A stretch of 64,000 nucleotides of DNA. Origin: Alkalibacillus haloalkaliphilus (GTDB lineage: Bacteria > Bacillota > Bacilli > Bacillales > Alkalibacillaceae). Where the stretch lies: contig NZ_BJYA01000005.1 in NCBI RefSeq assembly GCF_007991275.1, positions 1-64,000 on the forward strand, given 5' to 3'. The notes below the pieces were generated by a model, which was not told where the DNA came from, searched no databases, and was given only the letters and a program-made list of their open reading frames with translations. The translations under genes were made by a program, and so were the position numbers. Positions 49,893 to 59,094 of the stretch are shown here, piece by piece. Within the stretch, counting starts at the first letter, position 1. Every line of letters starts with the position of its first letter.

Positions 49893-51019
49893 TGATTTCA
49901 CCACACGGCGGGACATTAATTCAACTAATAGAAGACAAGACGCATCATCATTTTGACTACTCACTCTCTGTAGATGAAACGGCAGCATCAGACTTAGAGT
50001 TAATTGCAACGGGTGCTTACAGTCCATTAACAGGTTTTATGACGCAAGAAGATTACAAGACAGTAGTTCATGAGATGCGTCTTGCAAGTGGGCTCATTTG
50101 GTCAATTCCCATTACATTACCGATATCAAATCAAGTGAGTGAACGTGTAAAAGTTGGTGATTTTATTGAACTTAAATTTAATAGTCAATCAATTGGTTCT
50201 TTAAAAGTCACCGACAAATTTGAACCAGATTTATACGAAGAGGCTAAGCTCGTATATCAAACAACTGACCGTAAACATCCAGGTGTTAACAAGTTGTTCT
50301 CTCGAGGTGATGTCTATTTAGCAGGGCCAATTACGTTATATAAAAACCAAAAGGAGTCAAACCCATTTCAGGAATACTATTTCACGCCTAAAGAAACAAG
50401 GAAACTTTTCCTTCAAAACGGTTGGGAGACGATTGTTGGTTTTCAAACGCGTAATCCAGTTCACCGTGCACATGAATATATTCAAAAATGCGCTTTAGAA
50501 ACTGTTGACGGTTTGTTTCTTCACCCTTTAGTCGGTCAAACAAAACAAGATGACTTACCAGCGGATGTACGGATGAAAAGTTATGAAGTGCTGCTTGATT
50601 GTTACTATCCGAAAGATCGTACAACGCTCGGTATCTTTCCAGCATCTATGCGCTATGCAGGGCCTCGGGAAGCCATTTTTCATGCGTTAATTAGACGTAA
50701 TTATGGGTGTACACATTTTATCGTAGGTAGAGATCACGCAGGTGTCGGTAACTATTATGGAACTTATGATGCTCAAACTATTTTTTCGCGATTTGAATTA
50801 GAGGAACTTGGCATTAAACCGTTATTTTTTGAGCATGCTTTTCATTGTAAAGTTTGTCAGTCTATTGCTACTAAGAAAACTTGTCCTCACGAATCTTCAA
50901 ACCATCTTCATTTATCTGGCACTAAAGTAAGAGAAATGTTAAAAAGCGGGGTTAAGCCCCCGCTAGAATTTAGTCGACCAGAAGTAATTAATACATTGAT
51001 AAACGGGTTATCCGATTAA
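49889..51019 (+). CDS. sat: Sulfate adenylyltransferase (ATP sulfurylase)
   Basis: A 376-residue homomeric-type ATP sulfurylase forming APS. Active-site motifs [15 protein letters not shown] (HxxH) and [16 protein letters not shown] are present, with a Cys pair in FHCKVCQS and TCPH typical of the bacterial form. Translationally coupled to cysC (ATGA). Its last 12 bases overlap the convergent pseI gene. Confidence 0.95.
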   Translation: MMISPHGGTLIQLIEDKTHHHFDYSLSVDETAASDLELIATGAYSPLTGFMTQEDYKTVVHEMRLASGLIWSIPITLPISNQVSERVKVGDFIELKFNSQSIGSLKVTDKFEPDLYEEAKLVYQTTDRKHPGVNKLFSRGDVYLAGPITLYKNQKESNPFQEYYFTPKETRKLFLQNGWETIVGFQTRNPVHRAHEYIQKCALETVDGLFLHPLVGQTKQDDLPADVRMKSYEVLLDCYYPKDRTTLGIFPASMRYAGPREAIFHALIRRNYGCTHFIVGRDHAGVGNYYGTYDAQTIFSRFELEELGIKPLFFEHAFHCKVCQSIATKKTCPHESSNHLHLSGTKVREMLKSGVKPPLEFSRPEVINTLINGLSD

Positions 51020-52060
51020 GTCCCAAGAAGTCGGTGTGCCACTTTTAACATCTTGATTAATTCGTTTACCAATTAATGTGTTGAAATATTTCGGTGGTAA
51101 TCCGTAGCCCGGTCGAATGATACGAATATTGTTTTGATTTAAAACTTCGCCTGCTTTTACGTCTTTTGTAATATAGACTGAGCGGCGAAGTTGTTTTGAT
51201 TTAACCTCTTCACTTATTGGTCCATATTGAACACTCCCAAGTGATTGCCACGCTCGTTTTGTTTCTTCAACTAACGCTTTAAATTCATTTGGTTCAAGTG
51301 AGAATTCAGCATCCACTCCACCGTCTGCTCTTGCTAATGTGAAATGCTTTTCGATAACCGTTGCACCTAATGCGACACTTGCAACAGGGACGCCGACACC
51401 TAAAGTATGGTCTGATAAGCCAACTTGGTAGCCGAATAACTTTTGCATGTGTGGAATCGTACTTATGTTAGAGTTTTCAGGTGTTGCTGGATACGTGCTC
51501 GTGCATTTTAATAAAATTAAGTTTTTACATCCCGCTTCTTCAGCCGTTCTAACGGCTTCATCAATTTCTGATACAGTGGCCATCCCTGTTGAAATGATCA
51601 TCGGTTTGCCCGTTTTTGCAATCTTTTGGATCAATGGCAAATCAGTACATTCAAATGATGCGACTTTATAACATGGTACATCTAACGTTTCTAAAAAATC
51701 GACTGCTGAACTGTCAAACGGTGAGCTAAAGGCGATGACACCAAGTTCCTTACATGTGTTAAAAATCGTTTCATGCCATTCCCACGGTGTATGCGCCTCT
51801 TCGTATAATTGATAAAGCGACCTTTCTTTCCAAATACTTTGTTCATCTTGAATGACAAAGTCTGAATGATTGACATTTAACGTCATCGTCTCGGCCGTAT
51901 ACGTCTGCAACTTAATCGCATCCACGCCTGCTTCAGCTGCCTTTTCTACCATTAATAAAGCTCGCTCTAATGATTGATTATGGTTACCAGAAAGCTCTGC
52001 AATAATAAATGGTCGATGGTTCGGGCCGATTGGACGGTCGTTAATATATATCGTTTCCAT
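51008..52060 (-). CDS. pseI: Pseudaminic acid synthase
   Basis: A 350-residue NeuB-family enzyme condensing 2,4-diacetamido-2,4,6-trideoxy-L-altrose with phosphoenolpyruvate to pseudaminic acid. TIM barrel (about 10-280): [47 protein letters not shown] and GLSDHT; C-terminal SAF antifreeze-like domain (about 290-350). The sequence style ([12 protein letters not shown]) is PseI rather than NeuB/LegI. Last gene of the minus-strand pse operon, after pseH. Confidence 0.92.
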   Translation of the reverse strand: METIYINDRPIGPNHRPFIIAELSGNHNQSLERALLMVEKAAEAGVDAIKLQTYTAETMTLNVNHSDFVIQDEQSIWKERSLYQLYEEAHTPWEWHETIFNTCKELGVIAFSSPFDSSAVDFLETLDVPCYKVASFECTDLPLIQKIAKTGKPMIISTGMATVSEIDEAVRTAEEAGCKNLILLKCTSTYPATPENSNISTIPHMQKLFGYQVGLSDHTLGVGVPVASVALGATVIEKHFTLARADGGVDAEFSLEPNEFKALVEETKRAWQSLGSVQYGPISEEVKSKQLRRSVYITKDVKAGEVLNQNNIRIIRPGYGLPPKYFNTLIGKRINQDVKSGTPTSWDLIG

Positions 52061-52063
52061 CTG

Positions 52064-52603
52064 TTACAACTCCTCTAATAATTTTAACCGAACTTCTTGC
52101 CAATGGTCATCGAATAAAGCCATTGGCGTAACGTCCATTGGAACACCATTTTTCATAATGTGCTCCTTAAATTGACCTTCTTCTATGAATCCTAGCTTTT
52201 TGTGAAAATATAAACTACGCACATTTTCTTCAATGACTTCAGCACATACTTTTCTCATCTGTTGTTCTTTGAAAATATAATCGAGTGCCAGCAGACCTAA
52301 TACAGTCCCTGTTCCTTTTGGCGCATCTGTTTCTCCGACATAAAAACCCCAATGACAACGTTTAAACGAATCGTGTATTTGAGTAAACTGAACTATTCCA
52401 AGTGGTTTTTCTTCTTGGAATAAAAGTTTGGCGATGATTCGATCATTTACCAAAACATTTTGATACCACTGCTCATGTTCGTTTTTAGTAATAAGTCGAT
52501 CCGTGTACATCACGCTGTGAATATGTGGTTGATTTCGCCATGTGAGAACTTGATCCAAATGTGATTCATTTAAATCTCTTAAATAAAATGAGCTTAAATT
52601 AAT
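52064..52603 (-). CDS. pseH: PseH-type N-acetyltransferase, apparent AUU start
   Basis: A 179-residue GNAT acetyltransferase acylating UDP-4-amino-4,6-dideoxy-AltNAc. FYLRDLNESHLDQVLTWRN opens the fold; LGIVQFTQI and GTGTVLGLLALDYIF form the acetyl-CoA site. The pseG stop (TAA, 52605-52607) is followed after one base by ATT at 52603, with GGAGG 8 nt upstream, giving (M)NLSSFYL as expected for the family. No ATG, GTG or TTG fits; the upstream in-frame ATG at 52681 has no ribosome site and would overlap pseG by about 77 bases. I infer an AUU start or a mutated ATG. Confidence 0.88.
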   Translation of the reverse strand: MNLSSFYLRDLNESHLDQVLTWRNQPHIHSVMYTDRLITKNEHEQWYQNVLVNDRIIAKLLFQEEKPLGIVQFTQIHDSFKRCHWGFYVGETDAPKGTGTVLGLLALDYIFKEQQMRKVCAEVIEENVRSLYFHKKLGFIEEGQFKEHIMKNGVPMDVTPMALFDDHWQEVRLKLLEEL

Positions 52604-52604
52604 A

Positions 52605-53642
52605 TTAATCCCCTCCCAAGATCCATTTCGTAATGTCCTCAAGATGGTTCTTCTCTGGAAATAGTGAAAAGGCATTTTCACTCATGTGTTGTAATGATTT
52701 AGGGTCTTGAATGAAGCTTTCTATAGCTTGAGTGATTGTTGAAATAGTGACCGTTTCACTTGGACCTAATGAATGGATGATCCCTAATGATTCAGCTCCT
52801 TGAATAACACCTGTTTGATTACTAGCTGTCTCGATCACAATAGCAGGTAAACCGAGGAAGGCACGTTCATATGTCGATGTTCCTCCTGCACCAATGGCAA
52901 AGTCAGCTGCTTGCATTAAATGAGCCATATAATGAATAGCAATATGGCATGTCGCATTCTTATGCTGATCACACCATGCTTCGATCTGTTTTTGCTGTGG
53001 ATGGTTATGACCAATAACAACGTCGACATCGATCGACTGATTCACTTGGTCAAGTGCTTGCAAGACTTTAAGCGTCTCTCCAGTTGGATCAGTTCCACCC
53101 ATTGATACTAAGAGGTGAAGCGCCCCTTTACGAACTTTTGATTGTTTCCTAGCTTGGTAGAATTCAGGTCGTAATAGTAGAAACTTAGTTCCTAACAATT
53201 TAATCGCATCTTGAGGAATGAGTGACTCATATTCATAATGATGACTTGAGTCAATCTGGTAATCTAGTAATAAATCACAGTCATGTTCGCGGTTGGCTAG
53301 ATCGTCGATGACCATAATCTTCTTCGTAAAAGGGCGTACTTCCCTTTCCCACTTCGCATCAATGCTGTAATGATCAATGATGATCCACTCAATAGTTTCA
53401 TTTCTTAATATTGCTTTAGTTGCTCTTGCATCTTCTAGCCAATGATAAGTTGGGGTAATAGATTCACAACGAAATCCACGCGCTTTGATCGTTTCAATTA
53501 AATGACCTCTTAATCGACTACAAATAAATATTACAGTTGCTCCTTGCTTTTCGAGTTGTTCTGCTAGCGTTAAACAACGCATGACATGACCTGAACCAAG
53601 CTGTCTTGATGCATCGGTTCTGATTACAATGTTCATATTCAT
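52605..53642 (-). CDS. pseG: PseG-type UDP-sugar hydrolase
   Basis: A 345-residue GT-B-fold hydrolase that removes UDP from UDP-2,4-diacetamido-2,4,6-trideoxy-L-altrose. N-terminal IVIRTDASRQLGSGHVMRC (with the catalytic-type His), MVIDDLANREHDCDLLLDYQ, and C-terminal SMGGTDPTGETLK, GAGGTSTYERAFLGLP. B. subtilis SpsG is related. The start ATG shares a base with the pseF stop (TGATG). Confidence 0.93.
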   Translation of the reverse strand: MNMNIVIRTDASRQLGSGHVMRCLTLAEQLEKQGATVIFICSRLRGHLIETIKARGFRCESITPTYHWLEDARATKAILRNETIEWIIIDHYSIDAKWEREVRPFTKKIMVIDDLANREHDCDLLLDYQIDSSHHYEYESLIPQDAIKLLGTKFLLLRPEFYQARKQSKVRKGALHLLVSMGGTDPTGETLKVLQALDQVNQSIDVDVVIGHNHPQQKQIEAWCDQHKNATCHIAIHYMAHLMQAADFAIGAGGTSTYERAFLGLPAIVIETASNQTGVIQGAESLGIIHSLGPSETVTISTITQAIESFIQDPKSLQHMSENAFSLFPEKNHLEDITKWILGGD

Positions 53643-54370
53643 CAATCCTTTTTTTGTTCAATATGGCTATTAATTAATTTCCAATCGGGGTGAGCTTGTA
53701 GCAGTTGAATGATGTCGGTTAGCTTAAAGGGACCATTTTGTCGTCGCATTGCTTTTATGACTCTCTCAACTAACTGGAAGTCTTCGATCGTATCGACAGT
53801 TAAACGTAGGTCACTATAATCTTGTTCAGCTAAGTATTGTCCCATGTTGTATTTGTTTTCTGGATTAGTCATATACGTTGTGACATGCTCTCGCTCACGT
53901 TTTAATGTTGCGTTTTGATCAGCTTCTTTTAGTAACTCATACGTAAACACTTCAGTGTCCATCCCCCGTGGAAAGGTTCGTTTAATCGTATTCGATACAT
54001 AATCATACGCACGATTAGTTAAAAAATGCCCAATAACCGAATCGACAACTGTCGAGTCGATTAATGGACAATCAGATGTTAAACGCACGACGACATTAGC
54101 GTTGAACGTTTTTGCTGTTTCTTCATAACGCTTTAACACGTCAGTTTCTGACCCTCTGTAATACGTAATACCTTGTGATTTACAAAAGTCGACAATCGCG
54201 TCATCTCGACTTGCAGTTGTTGTAGCAATGACGAGTTGATCGATTAATTTAGAATGTTTTAGCTGATCAATTTGATAAGCTAATAACGGTTTACTTAAAA
54301 TCGGTTTTAACACTTTACCTGGTAACCTCGTTGATCCCATCCGTGCTTGAATAATAGCGACTATCTTCAT
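53642..54370 (-). CDS. pseF: Pseudaminic acid cytidylyltransferase (SpsF-like)
   Basis: A 242-residue nucleotidyltransferase activating the nonulosonic acid as its CMP sugar. IIQARMGSTRLPGKVL binds CTP; RLTSDCPLID and FPRGMDTEVF complete the site, the latter typical of SpsF/PseF. It is close in layout to B. subtilis SpsF. Overlaps pseC (ATGA) upstream and pseG downstream. Confidence 0.9.
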   Translation of the reverse strand: MKIVAIIQARMGSTRLPGKVLKPILSKPLLAYQIDQLKHSKLIDQLVIATTTASRDDAIVDFCKSQGITYYRGSETDVLKRYEETAKTFNANVVVRLTSDCPLIDSTVVDSVIGHFLTNRAYDYVSNTIKRTFPRGMDTEVFTYELLKEADQNATLKREREHVTTYMTNPENKYNMGQYLAEQDYSDLRLTVDTIEDFQLVERVIKAMRRQNGPFKLTDIIQLLQAHPDWKLINSHIEQKKD

Positions 54371-55572
54371 GTCGCACCACCTACTTCGTAATACTTCAAT
54401 ACTTTGTTCACTGCCAAAATAACGTCATTAACATCTTGATCAGTCATACTAGGAAAAAGTGGCAAAGTGATAAAAGATTGATAAAGTCGTTCGGCGTTTG
54501 GACATAACCCTTTTTCGTAACCTAACTGTTCGTAATATGGCTGCCAATAGACTGGAATATAGTGGACGTTCACCCCGATATTTTCTTTTTGTAATGCTTT
54601 AAAAACCGTCTTTCGATCAGTCGTTAATTGTTGCTCATTTAATTGTATGACATACAGATGCCAGCTTGACTTCACTTCAGGTGAAATATAGGGTGTGGTC
54701 ATTGTGGGTAATGATTGGAATGCTTTATTGTAGCGTCGAGCGATTGTTTGGCGGCGTTCAATAAACTGATCTAATCGTTTTATTTGGCTTAACCCAAGTG
54801 CTGCTTGCATGTCTGTTAACCGGTAATTGTAGCCTAACTCATGCATTTCGTAATACCATGGCCCCTCGTCTTTTATTAACTGTGTTCGATCGCGTGTTAC
54901 ACCATGCGCTCGAAAACGAACAAGTTTTTCATAATATTGTTGGTCATTAGTTGTAATCATGCCGCCTTCACCGGTTGTTATTTGTTTTACTGGATGAAAA
55001 CTAAACATTGTCATGTCGCTAATTGCACCGACTGACTGACCATAGGCTTGCGCTCCAATCGCATGGGCTGCATCTTCTATTAACGTTAAATCGTATTTGT
55101 TAGCTAATTTTCGTAGTGCTTCATAATCACACGGTTGGCCAGCAAAATCGACTGCTATAATCGCTTTCGTCTGATCAGTGATTAATTTTTCAACTGATTG
55201 GGGATCGAGATTAAATGTTTGAAGGTCGACATCGGCAAATTCCACTTTTGCCCCTTGATATAAAGCCGCATTTGAACTTGCAACAAACGTTAACGGTGAC
55301 GTAATGACCTCATCGTCCGCTTCAATTCCTGCTGCAAAACAGGCTGCGTGTAATGCCGCAGTCCCGTTTGAAAACGAAACGGCATAGTTCGCACCGACAT
55401 AACATGCGACCGCCCTTTCAAACTGTTCGATTAAAGGACCAGTCGTTAAAAAGTCACTCTTCAAAACGTTTATAACGGCTTCAACATCATCATCGTTAAT
55501 CGATTGGCGCCCATAAGGTAAATAGTTTTCTCTAACAGGCTTCCCACCGTGAATAGCTAAAGGCTTCATCAT
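54367..55572 (-). CDS. pseC: PLP aminotransferase PseC
   Basis: A 401-residue DegT/DnrJ/EryC1-family aminotransferase forming UDP-4-amino-4,6-dideoxy-N-acetyl-L-altrosamine. PLP Lys is K196 in SFHPVKQITTGEGG; SNGTAALHAACFAAGI, EDAAHAIGA and YNYRLTDMQAALGLSQ are the usual family motifs. The N-terminal LPYGRQSINDDDVEAVINVL is PseC-like (compare SpsC). Overlaps the epimerase stop region. Confidence 0.93.
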   Translation of the reverse strand: MMKPLAIHGGKPVRENYLPYGRQSINDDDVEAVINVLKSDFLTTGPLIEQFERAVACYVGANYAVSFSNGTAALHAACFAAGIEADDEVITSPLTFVASSNAALYQGAKVEFADVDLQTFNLDPQSVEKLITDQTKAIIAVDFAGQPCDYEALRKLANKYDLTLIEDAAHAIGAQAYGQSVGAISDMTMFSFHPVKQITTGEGGMITTNDQQYYEKLVRFRAHGVTRDRTQLIKDEGPWYYEMHELGYNYRLTDMQAALGLSQIKRLDQFIERRQTIARRYNKAFQSLPTMTTPYISPEVKSSWHLYVIQLNEQQLTTDRKTVFKALQKENIGVNVHYIPVYWQPYYEQLGYEKGLCPNAERLYQSFITLPLFPSMTDQDVNDVILAVNKVLKYYEVGGAT

Positions 55573-56525
55573 CCTTCACCTAATTCATTGGCCGAACGGA
55601 TCCAATCTTCTGTTCGTTTAATTCCTTCTCGTAAAGAAACTGAAGGCTTCCACCCGAGTAACGATGTTGCTAAGTCGTAATTACACGATAATTTTTGGAT
55701 TTCACTTTGTGGATGAATATGTTCGACATGTTCAATCGGGGTTTTAGCTTTTGCGATCATTTTAGCTAATTCGTTAATTGTGACGTCTTCTCCAAGACCA
55801 GCATTAACAATTTTGCCATTTACTCGGTCTGAAAATCCTGATTCCACAACAAACTTCGCGCAATCTTCTACGTACAATAAATCACGCGTTTGTGTTCCGT
55901 CACCATAAATTTGCAGTGGCTTTCCTGCTAAATGATTGTTAATGAAAATGGCCACAACGCCACCTTCACCACCTGTTTTTTGAAAAGGTCCATACGTATT
56001 AAATGGTCTTAACACAGTTGTTGGAAGACCATAAGCATAGTAATAAGATAGCACCATATTTTCAGCGGCAATTTTAGCACCAGCATAAGGTGAAGCTGGT
56101 TTAACAGGATCTGTTTCTTTAATTCCATCTTCAGATTGAGCGCGGTCGTAAACCATACATGTACTCATGAATACAACTTTTACACGGTCCTCCAAACATC
56201 TTCCTAAAATATGAAACGTCCCGACTGTATCATTCATAAACGTCGTCTTCGGATCATCGATACTATCTTGAACGTTAATACTCGCTGCTAAGTGATAGCA
56301 AATATCGAATTGAATAGATGAAAACAAACGGTCCAGTTGCTGTTCGTCTTTAATATCACCTTGAATAAACCCCATGAATTGTGGGTTTGTTGTAAATTCT
56401 TTTATATTTTCAAATTGTCCATTGGATAGATCATCATAAACCCAAACACGATGACCAACGTCCAGTAACTGTTTGACGACCCATCTGCCGATAAACCCCG
56501 CTCCGCCTGTTACTAGTATATTCAT
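55569..56525 (-). CDS. NAD-dependent sugar epimerase/dehydratase
   Basis: A 318-residue extended SDR. NAD site TGGAGFIGRWV, catalytic Ser/Thr in STCMVYD, then YAGAK with the Tyr and Lys, and NTYGPFQKTGGEGGV. It resembles GalE/RfbB-type enzymes. It is not one of the six pse steps, so it probably makes another sugar of the same glycan or modifies UDP-GlcNAc. ATG at 56525 has GGAGG upstream; the longer frame lacks a site. Confidence 0.87.
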   Translation of the reverse strand: MNILVTGGAGFIGRWVVKQLLDVGHRVWVYDDLSNGQFENIKEFTTNPQFMGFIQGDIKDEQQLDRLFSSIQFDICYHLAASINVQDSIDDPKTTFMNDTVGTFHILGRCLEDRVKVVFMSTCMVYDRAQSEDGIKETDPVKPASPYAGAKIAAENMVLSYYYAYGLPTTVLRPFNTYGPFQKTGGEGGVVAIFINNHLAGKPLQIYGDGTQTRDLLYVEDCAKFVVESGFSDRVNGKIVNAGLGEDVTINELAKMIAKAKTPIEHVEHIHPQSEIQKLSCNYDLATSLLGWKPSVSLREGIKRTEDWIRSANELGEG

Positions 56526-56529
56526 AACT

Positions 56530-57939
56530 TTACCTCCCTTTTCCATCTGTTAGTCGTTCGATTAATTTAATTAACCGAAAGCCTGATGGTTTATTTTTGT
56601 TCGGATATGCCTGCTTCAAAAACTGTACTTGTTTTTTATTAACCTTTATCGTCTTGTTAAGATATTGGTGCACAGCTCTTGCTAGCGTTTTAGAGCTTGC
56701 ATGAACTAAGTCACCGAGTTCGTCAAAATACCCTACATACCCCGGAAATGGTCTATTGAAAATATACACTTGTTTGTTAGCTAACATTGATTCCAAAGCA
56801 ACGGTTGATGAATAGGAAACGACAGCGTCAGCGTGGTGGATTGCATCATAAAGTGGAACCCCTTTAGTCGAATTCAAGTTAGAGAATTCTTGAAGTAAAG
56901 GGTGATTGCCATTGTTAGGAAAGTCACGCAAAATCAAGTTGTAATTTCCAAGTCGATTCAACCTTTTAATAAACTGGCGCCACTCAGTAATTTCGTTATT
57001 TCCTCGTACAACGATGAGAATCGTTTTTTTTCGTGGGCTAAGCTTTAGTTTTCTATTAAAATTCCGTTTTGACATCGCTGCACCTTTCTCCAGTAAATCA
57101 AATCGTGGGTGCCCGACAATTTCTAAACCGTCTGGGTCTACTGACTTTGACTGAAACCATTTCTTTTCAAACTCACCGTACACTGCGTCAACTTGAGCAA
57201 TCTTTGGGATATAGCCAAATTCACTAGAAATAATGCCATGTTGCATACAAATTGTCGGAATGCCATACTTTCTTGCCACGACGATTAACGTTCTAGTTTG
57301 TGGATAATGAGTTGATGCTACGACTAAGCAAGAAGGTTTTACCTTTTGAAAGAAATCTTCAGCTTCGTTGATTCGTTTAATAATGATTTCAAATTGTTCC
57401 AGTAGTCTCTGTTTAAAAGCAGGATGGATTAGTGGATGGTGTTGATTACTCTTCATAATTTTTTTTGTCGTTTTATTTACTTTTTGAATGCTGTGTTCTA
57501 AGTTCGGTTCATTCAAATAATCTTGTATATAATGAATTGGGATCGTTCGGTCAGAAATAGTTCGTTTACGATTTGATTTTTCTAGCAAAAGAATAGAGTT
57601 CATTCTATGAAACTGTTCTTGAGGTAATCTAAGCAAGTGATAGACATCATGGTAAGCTACTGGTCCGTTTGATTTAGATTTCCGCTCTTTTATAGGATCG
57701 TTCAATAGAAATTCATTGAACTTCTCTTGAATATCTAATCCGCTCTGTTCTGTATGATTAAGATTATTCGTTAAATTAGGATTACCTAGCCGGTTAAACA
57801 GCGATTCGTTCTTCTTAATTAAACTTCTAAAATGACATAAGTAAGCTAAGTCATAGCCTTTATATTTCACCGTTTGAAACATATCTAAAAAATCGGTGTA
57901 AAGGGACCAATAATGTTGTTCATAAAGTTGTTTGTCCAC
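56530..57939 (-). CDS. Surface-polysaccharide glycosyltransferase-like protein
   Basis: A 469-residue cytoplasmic protein with a GT-B-like C-terminal half: CMQHGIISSEFGYIP, IVGHPRFDLLEKG, DAVVSYSSTVALESMLA and YIFNRPFPGY. These resemble CDP-glycerol glycerophosphotransferase/capsule transferases. The N-terminal half is basic, helical and unrecognised. Its position between the epimerase and pseB makes it a good candidate for transferring pseudaminic acid or for glycan assembly. GTG start at 57939. Confidence 0.72.
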   Translation of the reverse strand: MDKQLYEQHYWSLYTDFLDMFQTVKYKGYDLAYLCHFRSLIKKNESLFNRLGNPNLTNNLNHTEQSGLDIQEKFNEFLLNDPIKERKSKSNGPVAYHDVYHLLRLPQEQFHRMNSILLLEKSNRKRTISDRTIPIHYIQDYLNEPNLEHSIQKVNKTTKKIMKSNQHHPLIHPAFKQRLLEQFEIIIKRINEAEDFFQKVKPSCLVVASTHYPQTRTLIVVARKYGIPTICMQHGIISSEFGYIPKIAQVDAVYGEFEKKWFQSKSVDPDGLEIVGHPRFDLLEKGAAMSKRNFNRKLKLSPRKKTILIVVRGNNEITEWRQFIKRLNRLGNYNLILRDFPNNGNHPLLQEFSNLNSTKGVPLYDAIHHADAVVSYSSTVALESMLANKQVYIFNRPFPGYVGYFDELGDLVHASSKTLARAVHQYLNKTIKVNKKQVQFLKQAYPNKNKPSGFRLIKLIERLTDGKGR

Positions 57940-57946
57940 CTTCTTT

Positions 57947-58933
57947 TCACCCCTTTAACACTTGAGCTGCTTGACATAGATTAATAATTTCTTCTTTTGT
58001 AATCGGCGTTGGTATATTTGAACGGTACGTGCCAACTTCAGCAACGGGCCAATCTTGCTTGCGATGACTAACCATATACATATCACCTAAATCGTAAGCT
58101 TTAACCGATTCATCAAAAGTCATCAGTTCTTCATATCGCTTTTCACCAGGACGTAAGCCGATCTCTTCAATTGTAATCACTTCTGGATTGAGATTGTTTT
58201 CTTTACAAGTCACATCAATGACAACTTCGGCTAAATCTTTTAATTGAATGACTGGCATTTTTAGAACGAAAATCTCGCCACCAATCGCTCTTTCCATCGC
58301 TTTCATCATGAGCGAAACAGCTTGATTAGGTGTCATCATAAAGCGTGTCATACTAAGGTCTGTAGCCGTAATTGCTTGACGCATTAATATTTGTCTTTGA
58401 AACAATGGAATGACAGAGCCTCGCGAACCGATGACGTTGCCGAATCGGACAGCGGAAACGATTGGGCCTGTTAAATCTTTTTCAGTAGATTGAATGATTC
58501 GCTCTGCCATTAATTTCGTCGCCCCGTACGTATTAGTCGGAGAAACGGCTTTATCAGAGCTTGAGAGCAACACTTTTTTTACTAGTTGAGCTTTAGCTGC
58601 TTGAATGACGTGATAGGTTCCTTTCACATTCGTCTGAACCGCTTCATAAGGGTAACTCTCACAAGCTGGAACGTGTTTCATCGCTGCTAAATGAAAAACA
58701 TAATCGATTCCTTCCATCGCACTTTGTAAACTCGTATAATCTCTTACATCTCCAATGACAAATTGAATGTTGTCGTAATTTTTTAAACGGTCTTGTTGGA
58801 TAAACTGCTTATACTCATCACGACTATATATTCGAATTAACGCTGGGTTCTCATTTAATAGATTTTGAACTAGATGCTGCCCAATCGCACCTGTTCCACC
58901 TGTAATTAATAATTTTTTGCCTGTATAAGACAC
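57947..58933 (-). CDS. pseB: UDP-GlcNAc 4,6-dehydratase (inverting)
   Basis: A 328-residue extended SDR, first enzyme of pseudaminic acid synthesis (inverting C5). NAD site TGGTGAIGQHLV, HLAAMKHVPACE, SSDKAVSPTNTYGATK with Y136/K140 and RFGNVIGSRGSVIP. The conserved SSDKAVSPTN is typical of PseB/FlaA1. GTG start at 58933 with GAGGGAG upstream. First gene of the pse operon. Confidence 0.94.
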   Translation of the reverse strand: MSYTGKKLLITGGTGAIGQHLVQNLLNENPALIRIYSRDEYKQFIQQDRLKNYDNIQFVIGDVRDYTSLQSAMEGIDYVFHLAAMKHVPACESYPYEAVQTNVKGTYHVIQAAKAQLVKKVLLSSSDKAVSPTNTYGATKLMAERIIQSTEKDLTGPIVSAVRFGNVIGSRGSVIPLFQRQILMRQAITATDLSMTRFMMTPNQAVSLMMKAMERAIGGEIFVLKMPVIQLKDLAEVVIDVTCKENNLNPEVITIEEIGLRPGEKRYEELMTFDESVKAYDLGDMYMVSHRKQDWPVAEVGTYRSNIPTPITKEEIINLCQAAQVLKG

Positions 58934-59062
58934 ATCGCTCCCTCTTTTCTACTCACAATCATTGAACCTTGTTATTAACTAACAAAAAGGCTCAATATAT
59001 CACATTCTTATTCTTAATTAATAGATTTGGTATGGACATGAGCAGTTAATATGTAGAAATCA

Positions 59063-59093
59063 ACAAAACGCACAGGAGGATAGCCTGTGCGTC
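59063..59093 (-). terminator. Terminator of the 406-residue gene
   Basis: Stem ACGCACAGG / CCTGTGCGT (loop AGGATAG) followed on the minus strand by TTTTG, immediately after the gene's stop codon. This separates the gene from the pse operon. Confidence 0.85.
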
Positions 59094-59094
59094 A

